The notes under the pieces: model-generated
What the model was told of the DNA's origin: nothing
The model's database searches: none
What the model saw: the letters and a program-made list of their open reading frames with translations, nothing else
Translations under genes and position numbers: made by a program
Source of the DNA: Saccharimonas sp963542675
GTDB taxonomy: Bacteria; Patescibacteriota; Saccharimonadia; Saccharimonadales; Saccharimonadaceae
Reading direction: 5' to 3'
DNA: 29,182 bases
Assembly (NCBI GenBank): GCA_963542675.1
Contig: CAUTXC010000010.1
Span: 1 to 29,182, forward strand
In this document: piece after piece, positions 22,701 through 29,144 of the stretch
Layout: each line of letters begins with the position of its first letter
How positions within the stretch are numbered: position 1 is the first letter of the stretch

Positions 22701-23488
22701 AAGAGCGCCTGATGTGGGAGCGCGAGCTGATTGGCCTCTACATTAGCGCACATCCGCTCGACCACTACGACACGTTCTTTGCTGAGCAGACCGTGCCACT
22801 GCGCACTGTCTCACCACAGATCGACGGCCAGACAGTGACGATCGGTGGCCTCGTGACACGCTTGCGGACGATTGTGACGAAGTCGGGCAGTAAGATGGCT
22901 TTTGTAGGAATTGAGGACAAATCGGGTGAGAGTGAGATTATTATCTTTCCGAACTTATACGAGAAGCTGGCTGGCCAGCTGGAGCAAGATGTAGTAATCA
23001 CTGCCAGCGGCAAGGTGAGCGCGCGCGATCGCGATGGCAACCTTGGTGATGAAGCGAAGCTAATTGCCAATGAAATCACCGTCGTGACCGATACCGACTT
23101 AGCCGAATATCAAGCAACTGGTCGCACGATGTCTGCACCAACCGGCCCAGCAGCTACGCCGCGCCGCCGGTCATCGTCGCAAAAAAATACCCAGCGTTCA
23201 GCGCAAGCATCGGCGCGTGCAGTCGCATCAGTGTCAGTAGCCCCACCGCCCAAACCGCTTGATACGCTCCCAACGGTCTATGTGCGGGTCAAGAACCCCG
23301 ATGATATGGCTGCTCTTACGAAGTTTAAGCAACTGTGTACGCAAAACCCGGGCCAGCACGATATTATTATGATGCTCGGTGATGACAAAACGTCGGCGAT
23401 TCGCCTGCCATTCCGGGTCGACGCGCAGCAGCGGCTGCAGGATGAGCTTGCACAAATCCTCGGTAGAGACTGCGTTGTTGTTAAATAA
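19784..23488 (+). CDS. dnaE: DNA polymerase III subunit alpha
   Basis: The 1234-residue replicative polymerase subunit of the DnaE class. The N-terminal PHP domain starts FVHLHNHTHHSLLDG (His-rich metal site, residues 14-28) with DHGTMSG. The polymerase domain carries PDIDVDIQD with Asp432 and Asp434, the third catalytic aspartate Asp588 in LKMDFLGLSNL, GPGRGSAAGS, SHGVHACGVVI, YQEQFMQIS and NKSHAACYG. A helix-hairpin-helix region and an OB fold (VTIGGLVTRLRTIVTKSGSKMAFVGIEDKSG) follow. A low-complexity, basic Ser/Arg/Pro-rich linker (about 1115-1160) then leads to a small C-terminal domain. There is no exonuclease insertion, so this is not PolC. The start is fixed by the TGCTATACT box 8 nt upstream. 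Confidence 0.97.
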   Translation: MTPHSLPALQPSDFVHLHNHTHHSLLDGLTKIGDLVSTVKDYGMTAAAITDHGTMSGVLDYYKTAKAAGIKPILGIEAYVAARSRFDRDPAKDKMRYHLTIIAMNNQGYHNLMRLSTKANLEGMYYKPRIDHDLLEELNEGLIVLSGCASGEIGEALRYDDYAKAVEIAQWYKRVFGDRYYLELQDHGHPESNTHWDVQAKINEGLRRMAEELDIPLVVTCDGHYLTHDFQDAHEILLCVGTGSFLSDEKRMSLKDFELHLTDPRDIITRWGSELPEAITNTKQIADRCNVDIELGKILIPKYPLPEGETSEHSYLHKLVYRGLAQRYNGAKPEDTADQLPEQIIPTLADDVRERAKMELGVMASMGYEGYFLIVQDFINWGKSQGIVFGPGRGSAAGSIIAYALNITDLDPLKYGLLFERFLNPDRISMPDIDVDIQDTRRDEVIDYCANKYGHDHVSNIVTFGKMAARAAVRDVARVLEVPYAESDRLAKMVPPPAQGRHIPLAVSTKEDPDLKHEYETNPTAKQVFDYAIQLEGTIRSHGVHACGVVIAPDELVKYIPLEQAQKGVVATQFPMGEVEDLGLLKMDFLGLSNLSIINNAMRIIRKVYGDTIDLSTLPLDDEATYKLFQRGDTTGVFQLESAGMKRYLRALKPSHFEDIIAMVALYRPGPMQFIDSFIRRKHGEEEITYLHPGMKSSLENTYGILVYQEQFMQISKEWCGFTGGQADTLRKAVGKKKIDLMKKVKPEFVEGAVKVGGATREMAETFWTQLEEFANYCFNKSHAACYGLIAYWTAYLKAHYPDAFMAALMTSDHDDVDRLAIEITECKHMGLTVLNPDVNESYEEFAVVPGKKQIRFGMAAVKGVGVGAVEEIVKMRDRDGKFATVEDFAKRVSTSKCNKRVWESLIKSGGFDALGDRSDLLFNLENVLAFASKLQKEALSGQTDLFGSLADSSTEVMPSIELKPAPVKHTDKERLMWERELIGLYISAHPLDHYDTFFAEQTVPLRTVSPQIDGQTVTIGGLVTRLRTIVTKSGSKMAFVGIEDKSGESEIIIFPNLYEKLAGQLEQDVVITASGKVSARDRDGNLGDEAKLIANEITVVTDTDLAEYQATGRTMSAPTGPAATPRRRSSSQKNTQRSAQASARAVASVSVAPPPKPLDTLPTVYVRVKNPDDMAALTKFKQLCTQNPGQHDIIMMLGDDKTSAIRLPFRVDAQQRLQDELAQILGRDCVVVK

Positions 23489-23490
23489 TG

Positions 23491-23668
23491 CCGTCCCCGC
23501 GAAGGGGGGTGACTCGCGCCACCCTGGGAGTCTGCTAGCTGCGCGTGTGATTTTTACTTCGAACAGTAGCGTCTACGACCAGGGTGGCACGAGGCCAGAT
23601 ACTTGCGAGGCGAGCGAAATAAGCTCTAGCACAGGCAAGTTGTGGGCGGTGGCTTGGTCATGCCACCT
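23491..23668 (-). ncRNA. Candidate structured non-coding RNA
   Basis: About 178 nt between dnaE and the SPOUT methyltransferase gene hold four consecutive hairpins. In minus-strand order: GGTGGC/GCCACC (23662-23667 with 23648-23653, 8-nt loop); ACTTGC/GCAAGT (23635-23640 with 23601-23606) enclosing GAGC/GCTC; a 15-bp stem (23579-23593 with 23513-23527) capping a loop of about 50 nt; and a CCCC/GGGG hairpin (23504-23507 with 23495-23498). The single imperfect pair of the 15-bp stem is U-G on the minus strand but C-A on the plus, which favours minus. A TATACT box places the start at the first hairpin. I found no match to RNase P RNA, tmRNA, SRP RNA or 6S RNA consensus elements. Identity is unknown. 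Confidence 0.55.
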
Positions 23669-23674
23669 CCTGCT

Positions 23675-23703
23675 AGTATAACCCGATATTTGCCACAACG
23701 CAA
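23675..23703 (-). promoter_or_regulatory. Promoter of the candidate ncRNA
   Basis: TATACT at 23675-23680 and TTGCGT at 23698-23703 on the minus strand, with a 17-nt spacer. The predicted start near 23668 coincides with the base of the first hairpin. Confidence 0.5.
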
Positions 23704-23730
23704 ACAAAATGGGTACATATGATATTGCAA

Positions 23731-24267
23731 CTATCCAGCGGTTGTGAGCGCATAGAGCGCAATACCGGTTGCGACCGACACATTAAACGACTCCTTCTGC
23801 CCATACATCGGAATCTCGATGATGTCATCCACAAGCGAGAGCGTCTCGGCCGGAATACCATGGACTTCTTCGCCAAGCAAAAGGACGAGCTTGCTTGGTG
23901 GTTGATATTGCTGGAGAGAAACAGAAGTAGGAGCTTGCTCGAGCGCAACAATGCGATAGCCGGCAAACTGCTCAAGGTCGAGCTCTGACTGATAATCGAA
24001 CGGCACAAGAGCTTCGGCACCAAGCGCCGTTTTGTGGATCTGCTGGGTAATCTTTTCGCGGATGTGTGGCAAACGTGGGTCGGCTCGCACTGTCTCTTCA
24101 GGCTGGTAGGCACAGTGTGGTGGGGTTGGCTGAAGGGCAAGATCGGGGTAGGGGGTGTAGCCACTGAGGATGAGCTGCTGCACACCAAACCCCTCGCAGG
24201 TGCGAAAAATCGACCCAACATTGTGTGCTGAGCGAATGTTGTGCGCGATAACAATAATCTCTGGCAT
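23731..24267 (-). CDS. SPOUT-family (TrmH/SpoU) RNA methyltransferase
   Basis: A 178-residue methyltransferase of the SpoU/TrmH group, which uses S-adenosylmethionine to 2'-O-methylate tRNA or rRNA through a trefoil-knot fold. The three motifs are present: NIRSAHNVGSIFRTCEGFG near residue 10 (motif 1, with Asn and Arg), LLLGEEVHGIP near 130 (motif 2, Glu), and IEIPMYGQKESFNVSVATGIALY near 148 (motif 3, SLNVSVA-type). There is no extra N-terminal RNA-binding domain, so the exact target is unclear. The ATG at 24267 is preferred to an in-frame start at 24315 because TATAAT lies 6 nt upstream of it and the family starts here. It is divergent from the PilB-like gene. Confidence 0.9.
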   Translation of the reverse strand: MPEIIVIAHNIRSAHNVGSIFRTCEGFGVQQLILSGYTPYPDLALQPTPPHCAYQPEETVRADPRLPHIREKITQQIHKTALGAEALVPFDYQSELDLEQFAGYRIVALEQAPTSVSLQQYQPPSKLVLLLGEEVHGIPAETLSLVDDIIEIPMYGQKESFNVSVATGIALYALTTAG

Positions 24268-24273
24268 AATTGT

Positions 24274-24279
24274 ATTATA
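24274..24279 (-). promoter_or_regulatory. -10 box of the SPOUT methyltransferase gene
   Basis: TATAAT on the minus strand, 6 nt before the ATG at 24267. Confidence 0.65.
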
Positions 24280-24326
24280 CCTGAAGTGCTTTGGATTTAC
24301 CTCTATATTTACCACGAGCTTTTTGT

Positions 24327-24332
24327 TACACT
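24327..24332 (+). promoter_or_regulatory. Extended -10 box of the PilB/GspE-like gene
   Basis: TACACT preceded by TGT, 7 nt before the ATG at 24340. Together with the minus-strand box at 24274-24279 it forms a compact divergent promoter of about 70 bp. Confidence 0.55.
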
Positions 24333-24339
24333 AAGAAGG

Positions 24340-25962
24340 ATGAATGAAGATGAAGTCCAACAACGTCGTCGCCAGCAAGATGAGGCGTCGACCGAGCAAC
24401 GATCGCGCATTCTTGGCCTCAAGTACCTTGATATGCGCCCCATCGAAGAGACGCTGCCACTGGCGCGCGACCTAATGACGATTGAGGAGATGCACAACCT
24501 CTACATGCTGCCGCTGACTGATGGTAATGAGCAGGAATCGTATCAGTTTGCCGTTACAACGCAGACGCCCCAGTCGGTCATTCAGCGGACGCGGCGCACC
24601 TATCAAGACCGGGGGTTACCTGTCGATTTTTATCTGATTAGTCTCAGTGCCTACCGCGTGCTGATGAACCGCTTCGACCCGCCAAAGAAGATCGTCTATG
24701 ACGACATTAAGATTGCCAAAGCGGGCGATAGCGAAACAATTGCCGAGGTGAGCCAGACGCTTGGGCGAGTGAGCAGCGAGGAGGTTTTCGACTTCTTGAT
24801 CAACCAGGCAGATAAGCTGGGGGCGAGTGATATCCACATCGAAAATGAACGCCATGATATCCGGATTCGCCTCCGTGTCGATGGTGCACTCCACCCCGTA
24901 GCAACGATTAGCCGGAGCCGCTACCGCGTGATTATGGGTGAGCTCGCCAGCCGAGCTGGTGTGTCGAGTGCTTCGATGGAGCCGCAGTCAGGTCACATCC
25001 AAAAGGACGTAACGCACGGCAACGCAACACACTTGCTCAACATCCGTGTTGAGACTGTGCCAACCATGTATGGACAGGATGCTGTGCTGCGTCTCTTTAA
25101 CTTTGATGAGAGTTTGCTTAATCTTGACCTGCTAGGTATTCCGCCCAAGCAGCGCCAGCAGATTGATGAAATCATCAGCCATCCGCGTGGTCTTGTGCTG
25201 ATGGTCGGGCCAACGGGCTCAGGTAAATCTACCACGCTTTACAGCATGCTCAATGCCCTCAACACGACTGACCGTAAGATTATTACTCTGGAGGATCCAA
25301 TCGAATATGGCTTGGCTGGCATCTCGCAGATCCCAATCAATACCACTGCTGGTGGAAGCTTTGGTGAGGGTTTGCGCAGCGTGCTTCGTCTCGATCCAGA
25401 TGTTGTGATGGTAGGTGAGATCCGCGATGTCGATACGGCGCGCACTGCCATTCAAGCATCGATTACCGGCCACTTGGTGATGTCGAGCTTCCATGCTAAT
25501 AGTAGTAGCGCGGCCTTTAGCCGGATGATCGACCTGATTGGCGTAAACCCGATTTTTGCCAGTGCTATCCGCCTCGTGGTGGCGCAGCGTTTGGTGCGGC
25601 GCCTCGTTGATGAAACCAAGGAAGCCTACGAGCCAGACGACGCCACGCGCAGCTATGTCAAGCGAGTTCTGGCTGATATTCCTGAAGAGGTAGAGCATCC
25701 TGATCTCGACACCTTCAAACTCTGGCGGCCAGTACCGAGCGATGATGCACCATTTGGCTACAAGGGCCGCATGGTGATTATGGAGCAGCTTATCGTGACC
25801 CCAGGTATTCAGAAGTTCATCCGCGGAGACTTTACCGATGTCCATCCAGACGTCATCGAAAAAGCCGCCCAGCGCGAAGGCATGCTCACCCTCGAGCAAA
25901 TTGGCGTCCTTGCTGCCCTGCGCGGCGAGACAACGCTGGAAGAAGTCGGGCGGGTGATATAG
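24340..25962 (+). CDS. GspE/PilB-family type IV pilus assembly / type II secretion ATPase
   Basis: A 540-residue hexameric ATPase that would power pilus assembly or secretion from the cytoplasmic face. The N-terminal part (1-130) is a divergent N1/T2SE-N-like region. A conserved N2 domain follows (LGASDIHIEN, RLRVDGALHPV). The motor has Walker A GPTGSGKST at 290-298, the Asp box TLEDPIEY, Walker B LDPDVVMVGEIRD and the His box TGHLVMSSFHAN. The AQRLVRRL segment, usually followed by a CxxC zinc motif, reads VDETKE, so the tetracysteine site is absent. A GYKGRMVIMEQL element is kept. The ATG at 24340 fits the promoter; the frame is open further upstream across the divergent promoter. It is the likely partner of the prepilin at 8565. 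Confidence 0.93.
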   Translation: MNEDEVQQRRRQQDEASTEQRSRILGLKYLDMRPIEETLPLARDLMTIEEMHNLYMLPLTDGNEQESYQFAVTTQTPQSVIQRTRRTYQDRGLPVDFYLISLSAYRVLMNRFDPPKKIVYDDIKIAKAGDSETIAEVSQTLGRVSSEEVFDFLINQADKLGASDIHIENERHDIRIRLRVDGALHPVATISRSRYRVIMGELASRAGVSSASMEPQSGHIQKDVTHGNATHLLNIRVETVPTMYGQDAVLRLFNFDESLLNLDLLGIPPKQRQQIDEIISHPRGLVLMVGPTGSGKSTTLYSMLNALNTTDRKIITLEDPIEYGLAGISQIPINTTAGGSFGEGLRSVLRLDPDVVMVGEIRDVDTARTAIQASITGHLVMSSFHANSSSAAFSRMIDLIGVNPIFASAIRLVVAQRLVRRLVDETKEAYEPDDATRSYVKRVLADIPEEVEHPDLDTFKLWRPVPSDDAPFGYKGRMVIMEQLIVTPGIQKFIRGDFTDVHPDVIEKAAQREGMLTLEQIGVLAALRGETTLEEVGRVI

Positions 25963-26004
25963 CACCGCGGTGTACGCTTGCTGTATATTATCTCATTGAT
26001 TATG

Positions 26005-26030
26005 CCTGCATACCAAGCAAGGTGTGCTGG
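26005..26030 (+). terminator. Possible weak terminator hairpin after the PilB-like gene
   Basis: GCATACC (26008-26014) pairs with GGTGTGC (26021-26027) around AAGCAA, extended by CC/GG beyond a T-T mismatch. One pair is a T-G wobble on this strand. No T run follows, so the assignment is weak. Confidence 0.3.
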
Positions 26031-26062
26031 CTCATAACTTTGACGCCTATCATATATTCTGC

Positions 26063-26071
26063 TACGATAAT
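26063..26071 (+). promoter_or_regulatory. -10 region of the 562-residue orphan gene
   Basis: TACGAT (26063-26068, 8 nt before the ATG, preceded by TGC) and the overlapping GATAAT (26066-26071, 5 nt before the ATG) are both plausible -10 hexamers. No Shine-Dalgarno is present. Confidence 0.45.
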
Positions 26072-26076
26072 ATCAC

Positions 26077-27765
26077 ATGTTGAAGCCGAAGCCATTATCG
26101 AGCGAACAGTACCCTTCGCAAGAGCAGCCCGTGGGGGAGTGTAGCGAACAAGAGCTAACCGAAAAAGGGGCGTGTATTTATGCAGCGTTTGATGTTATGA
26201 ATAGCGTCCTAGAAAAGATGGGCGGCAAGGCAGCACACACCGGATCTTTTAAGAATGGTCTTGCTATATCTCTCGATGATGCGGTGACAAGCATTGGTAA
26301 GTATCGAATCGACCCGATCAATCTGACTGATCTCATGTCGCGTATTTATAATAATAACCCACACGATAAAGACGCGTGGAATTATACAAATCAGCGACTA
26401 TACCCAGAGGCAAAAGAACGGTCAAAAGACTTGGTAGTGCACCAGTATGAAGAAGTTGTGCTGGAGCATTTAGCAACGATAGAAGCGATCTTTCTTGGTG
26501 ACAGTCGAGGGGTTGATTGGAGTGGCCAGTACGATGTATCAGTACCGACTGTCAAGAGCTGGCGACGCAAAAAGCAGCTTGATCCGCATGCCGCAACAGA
26601 GGTATATCAGCAGTTTGCCCAGCAGGCTGTCGAAAGAGCAACTCAGCAATTACGCTCAATGATAGACGCAGGTCGCCACACGCTTGAGCAATACGAACTA
26701 AGCCAGGTAGAAGCTGATGATGTATGCAATGCAAAGGCTCCATATCTTGCAGCCTTTGCTAGTAAGTACGAGGCGTTATATACGCAGGCAAAACCAGTCG
26801 CCAACGCTCATCAGTATTTCCAGCTCGTTTATAGCAAACGGTTATATAGGCTCAGTCAGCATATCACTACCGAAGCACCAGTCATCAAGCAATTGCAAAG
26901 ACAAATATATCAATGGTATGACCGGCCAGACCAAGAAATCGTTGATGATCTTGCTCTTGAGTGTGCTGAGCGGCTCTGGAGTGATGATCTGAAGCAGGCG
27001 ATTCATCAGCAGCTTGCTACCGAGTCGGATAATGCGGTTATCAATGCATTGTGCTGGCTCGAGCAACAGCTTGATGGCTACCAATCAGAGCGCTGCCAGG
27101 CCAACCACGCGGCCGTTATGCAGCTTGATGAGCCATCAGGTGAGACAACTTCGCAAGCGGCTGAGCCAGCTCACAAAGCAATGAGCCATAGCAAACCACA
27201 TGAGCAAAAACAAGCAATAACAGAGGTGCAGCTGGATGCGATAATTGCTCCGTGGCTTGGGGAATATGGCGAGCGCTTGCCGCCAGTTGATGTGCTTGTC
27301 AATAATGGGTCTGGAGTGCTTGTGCTCGACTGCCGGACGAAAGCAGCCAAAGATATCGAGCACCAGATGGCTGGCTACGAGACAAAAGAAAAGCAGCAGG
27401 GCATCGTGAGTGAAGTGCTCGGCAGGCTAACGCATTATGCCGATGCAGCGCTCAACGAGCACGGTCTCAAGCAAACGCACGCAATGAGCAGGCTCAGTGA
27501 TATACGCCATAGCTCACCATATAAAGCACATACAATCTGGTATAACAAAACAGTCAGCCGAAATGTGATTCGTGTCTACGTTGCGGACGTCAATGTTGGC
27601 AAAATACCAAATCAGCGTCTGCGATCCCAGCTAAAAAAGCGCGGAATCAAGCACGCTCTACTCTTTGTCGGTGCGTGTGACAAGCAGCATCAGCTCGATA
27701 TGCTGCAACACATTACCCAGCAAGATCGCAAACGCATCAGAGGGAATGGCGCTGGGTCAGTCTGA
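26077..27765 (+). CDS. Unrecognised 562-residue protein with HTH-like segment
   Basis: I do not recognise this protein. The N-terminal half is mostly helical and includes a helix-turn-helix-like stretch near 145-168 (VDWSGQYDVSVPTVKSWRRKK), suggesting DNA or RNA binding. A long Gln/Ala/Glu-rich helical region (170-345) and a hydrophilic linker (about 345-375) follow. The C-terminal domain (about 380-555) has alternating strands and helices, with IWYNKTVSRNVIRVYVADV at 487-505 faintly recalling RelE/HigB-type toxin cores; this is speculation. There are no membrane segments and no signal peptide. One hand-counted line is about 40% GC, lower than most neighbours. It is a single-gene unit with its own promoter and a strong terminator. 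Confidence 0.8.
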   Translation: MLKPKPLSSEQYPSQEQPVGECSEQELTEKGACIYAAFDVMNSVLEKMGGKAAHTGSFKNGLAISLDDAVTSIGKYRIDPINLTDLMSRIYNNNPHDKDAWNYTNQRLYPEAKERSKDLVVHQYEEVVLEHLATIEAIFLGDSRGVDWSGQYDVSVPTVKSWRRKKQLDPHAATEVYQQFAQQAVERATQQLRSMIDAGRHTLEQYELSQVEADDVCNAKAPYLAAFASKYEALYTQAKPVANAHQYFQLVYSKRLYRLSQHITTEAPVIKQLQRQIYQWYDRPDQEIVDDLALECAERLWSDDLKQAIHQQLATESDNAVINALCWLEQQLDGYQSERCQANHAAVMQLDEPSGETTSQAAEPAHKAMSHSKPHEQKQAITEVQLDAIIAPWLGEYGERLPPVDVLVNNGSGVLVLDCRTKAAKDIEHQMAGYETKEKQQGIVSEVLGRLTHYADAALNEHGLKQTHAMSRLSDIRHSSPYKAHTIWYNKTVSRNVIRVYVADVNVGKIPNQRLRSQLKKRGIKHALLFVGACDKQHQLDMLQHITQQDRKRIRGNGAGSV

Positions 27766-27796
27766 TGCGCTGCCAAAGCAGATAGCACCCAATATA

Positions 27797-27835
27797 AAAG
27801 GCCGGTACATGTCAGTATCGGCCTTTGTGGTTTTT
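27797..27835. terminator. Bidirectional terminator between the orphan gene and the malic enzyme gene
   Basis: AAAGGCCGGTAC (27797-27808) pairs with GTATCGGCCTTT (27815-27826), 12 bp with one G-T, around the loop ATGTCA, followed by GTGGTTTTT. It lies between convergent genes, and the A-rich left flank provides T residues on the minus strand. Confidence 0.85.
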
Positions 27836-27849
27836 ATATGATAGATAGC

Positions 27850-28983
27850 CTACCGAATAACCGTCGCCACAGCCCCAACCACGCGTCCATCAAATGGCGA
27901 GGGGATGACGTAGTCTGCCGTGGGTTCATCGACCAGCGCTGCCAGCGCCTGGGCGGCGGCGAGTTTGTGCTCGTCGGTGATTTTTTGCACGCCGTTATCG
28001 AGCGCACCGCGGAAGATGCCCGGGAAGGCCAGGGCGTTATTGACTTGGTTGGGGAAGTCGCTGCGGCCAGTGGCAATGACGGCCGCACCAGCTGCTTTGG
28101 CGCTATCTGGCATGATTTCTGGCACTGGGTTAGCTAGGGCAAAGATAATCGGGTCTTTGGCCATCACTCCGACGAGCTCTGGGGTCAGCAGTCCGGCGCG
28201 CGATACGCCAATGAATACATCAGCACCGGCCATGGCGTCTTCGAGCGACCCCTGCTGCGCGGCATCAACATAGGCGAGCAAGGCGGTTTTTTCGGCGTTG
28301 AGATCGGTGCGGTGGCTGCCCACGATGCCTTTGCTATCGACCGCCACGATATGCCGAGCACCATAGGTATGCAGCAGCTTGATAATAGCAGTGCCAGCGG
28401 CGCCAGCGCCGACCACCACAAATTTGCTATCAGCCAGGCTGCGGCCCGTCAGCTTGGCAGCGTTGATCAGCCCAGCTAGCACCACCACAGCCGTGCCGTG
28501 CTGGTCGTCGTGGAAGACGGGGATATCCAGCTCGGCCTTCAGGCCCTCCTCAATCTCGAAACACTTGGGCGCGGCGATATCCTCGAGGTTAATCGCGCCA
28601 AAGCTTGAGGCAATTGCCTTAACCGTAGCAATAATCTCCTCTGGCTGGTGTACATCGAGCACGATTGGCACGGCATCGACACCAGCAAAGTGCTTAAACA
28701 GCAGCGCCTTACCTTCCATCACTGGCATGGCTGCCTTGGGGCCAAGGTCGCCCAGGCCCAGAATGGCCGAGCCGTCGCTAATCACCGCCACGAGGTTATT
28801 CGTCCACGTGTAGGTGGGCAGAGTAGTGGGGTCATCTGCAATTGCCTTGCTGACTGCGCCCACACCGGGGCTGTAGTAGCTGCTCAGCTTATCGCGGTCA
28901 AGCTCATCGCTATCGCGCAGGCTGGTGGTGATTTTGCCCTTATATTTTTTGTGTAGGTCGAGTGCAAGTTTGTTATAATCCAT
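27850..28983 (-). CDS. NAD(P)-dependent malic enzyme
   Basis: A 377-residue malate dehydrogenase (decarboxylating), converting malate to pyruvate, CO2 and NAD(P)H. Visible: SSYYSPGVGAV with the catalytic Tyr near 37, GLGDLGPKAAMPVMEGKALLFK with the catalytic Lys92, NLEDIAAPKCFEIE (metal-binding Glu134-Asp135), FHDDQHGTAVV with Asp160, the Rossmann loop GAGAAGTAI at 192-200, and ALANPVPEI. It lacks the C-terminal phosphotransacetylase-like domain of the long MaeB form. The start at 28983 is chosen over an in-frame start at 29115 because the family begins here and a TATACT box lies 7 nt upstream. It probably supplies reducing power and pyruvate in a reduced carbon metabolism. Confidence 0.95.
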   Translation of the reverse strand: MDYNKLALDLHKKYKGKITTSLRDSDELDRDKLSSYYSPGVGAVSKAIADDPTTLPTYTWTNNLVAVISDGSAILGLGDLGPKAAMPVMEGKALLFKHFAGVDAVPIVLDVHQPEEIIATVKAIASSFGAINLEDIAAPKCFEIEEGLKAELDIPVFHDDQHGTAVVVLAGLINAAKLTGRSLADSKFVVVGAGAAGTAIIKLLHTYGARHIVAVDSKGIVGSHRTDLNAEKTALLAYVDAAQQGSLEDAMAGADVFIGVSRAGLLTPELVGVMAKDPIIFALANPVPEIMPDSAKAAGAAVIATGRSDFPNQVNNALAFPGIFRGALDNGVQKITDEHKLAAAQALAALVDEPTADYVIPSPFDGRVVGAVATVIR

Positions 28984-28990
28984 AAACTCT

Positions 28991-28996
28991 AGTATA
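28991..28996 (-). promoter_or_regulatory. -10 box of the malic enzyme gene
   Basis: TATACT on the minus strand, 7 nt before the ATG at 28983. Confidence 0.65.
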
Positions 28997-29072
28997 CCGC
29001 ACACAGGCGAGAAAGAGAAAGGAGTAGTACGAGGACAAACAGCCGTTATTGCAATACTTTCGCGCCAAATGC

Positions 29073-29078
29073 TATTAT
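29073..29078 (+). promoter_or_regulatory. Extended -10 box near the right edge
   Basis: TATTAT preceded by TGC, 7 nt before the ATG at 29086. The spacing is the same as at leaderless genes in this window. Confidence 0.45.
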
Positions 29079-29085
29079 ATGATGC

Positions 29086-29133
29086 ATGATACAAACCGAG
29101 CAAGAAGCCCTGCATAGCCGCAGCGGCTCATAA
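29086..29133 (+). CDS. Possible leaderless 15-codon upstream ORF
   Basis: A 15-residue frame (MIQTEQEALHSRSGS) starting 7 nt after an extended -10 box and ending with TAA 11 nt before the next ATG. It is too short for homology to help. It could be a translated leader that feeds ribosomes to the downstream gene, or a chance frame in a 5' leader. Confidence 0.3.
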   Translation: MIQTEQEALHSRSGS

Positions 29134-29144
29134 CACGGAGTGAT

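Noticed and set aside
23626..23661. 11-residue minus-strand ORF (MTKPPPTTCLC) preceded by AGGAGGT inside the candidate ncRNA.
   Set aside because: The AGGAGGT overlaps the first hairpin, and the frame could be a by-product of the stem sequence. A leader peptide remains possible but is less well supported than a structured RNA.
23489..23690. Assignment of the structured region to RNase P RNA, tmRNA, SRP RNA or 6S RNA.
   Set aside because: The expected conserved blocks (for example GAGGAAAGTCC, a tag-encoding frame, GGAAGGAAGCAGCC-like loop, one long bulged hairpin) were not found on either strand.
24241..24339. N-terminal extension of the PilB-like gene (33 extra codons in frame).
   Set aside because: It would run through both divergent promoters and into the SPOUT methyltransferase start; the -10 box at 24327 supports 24340.
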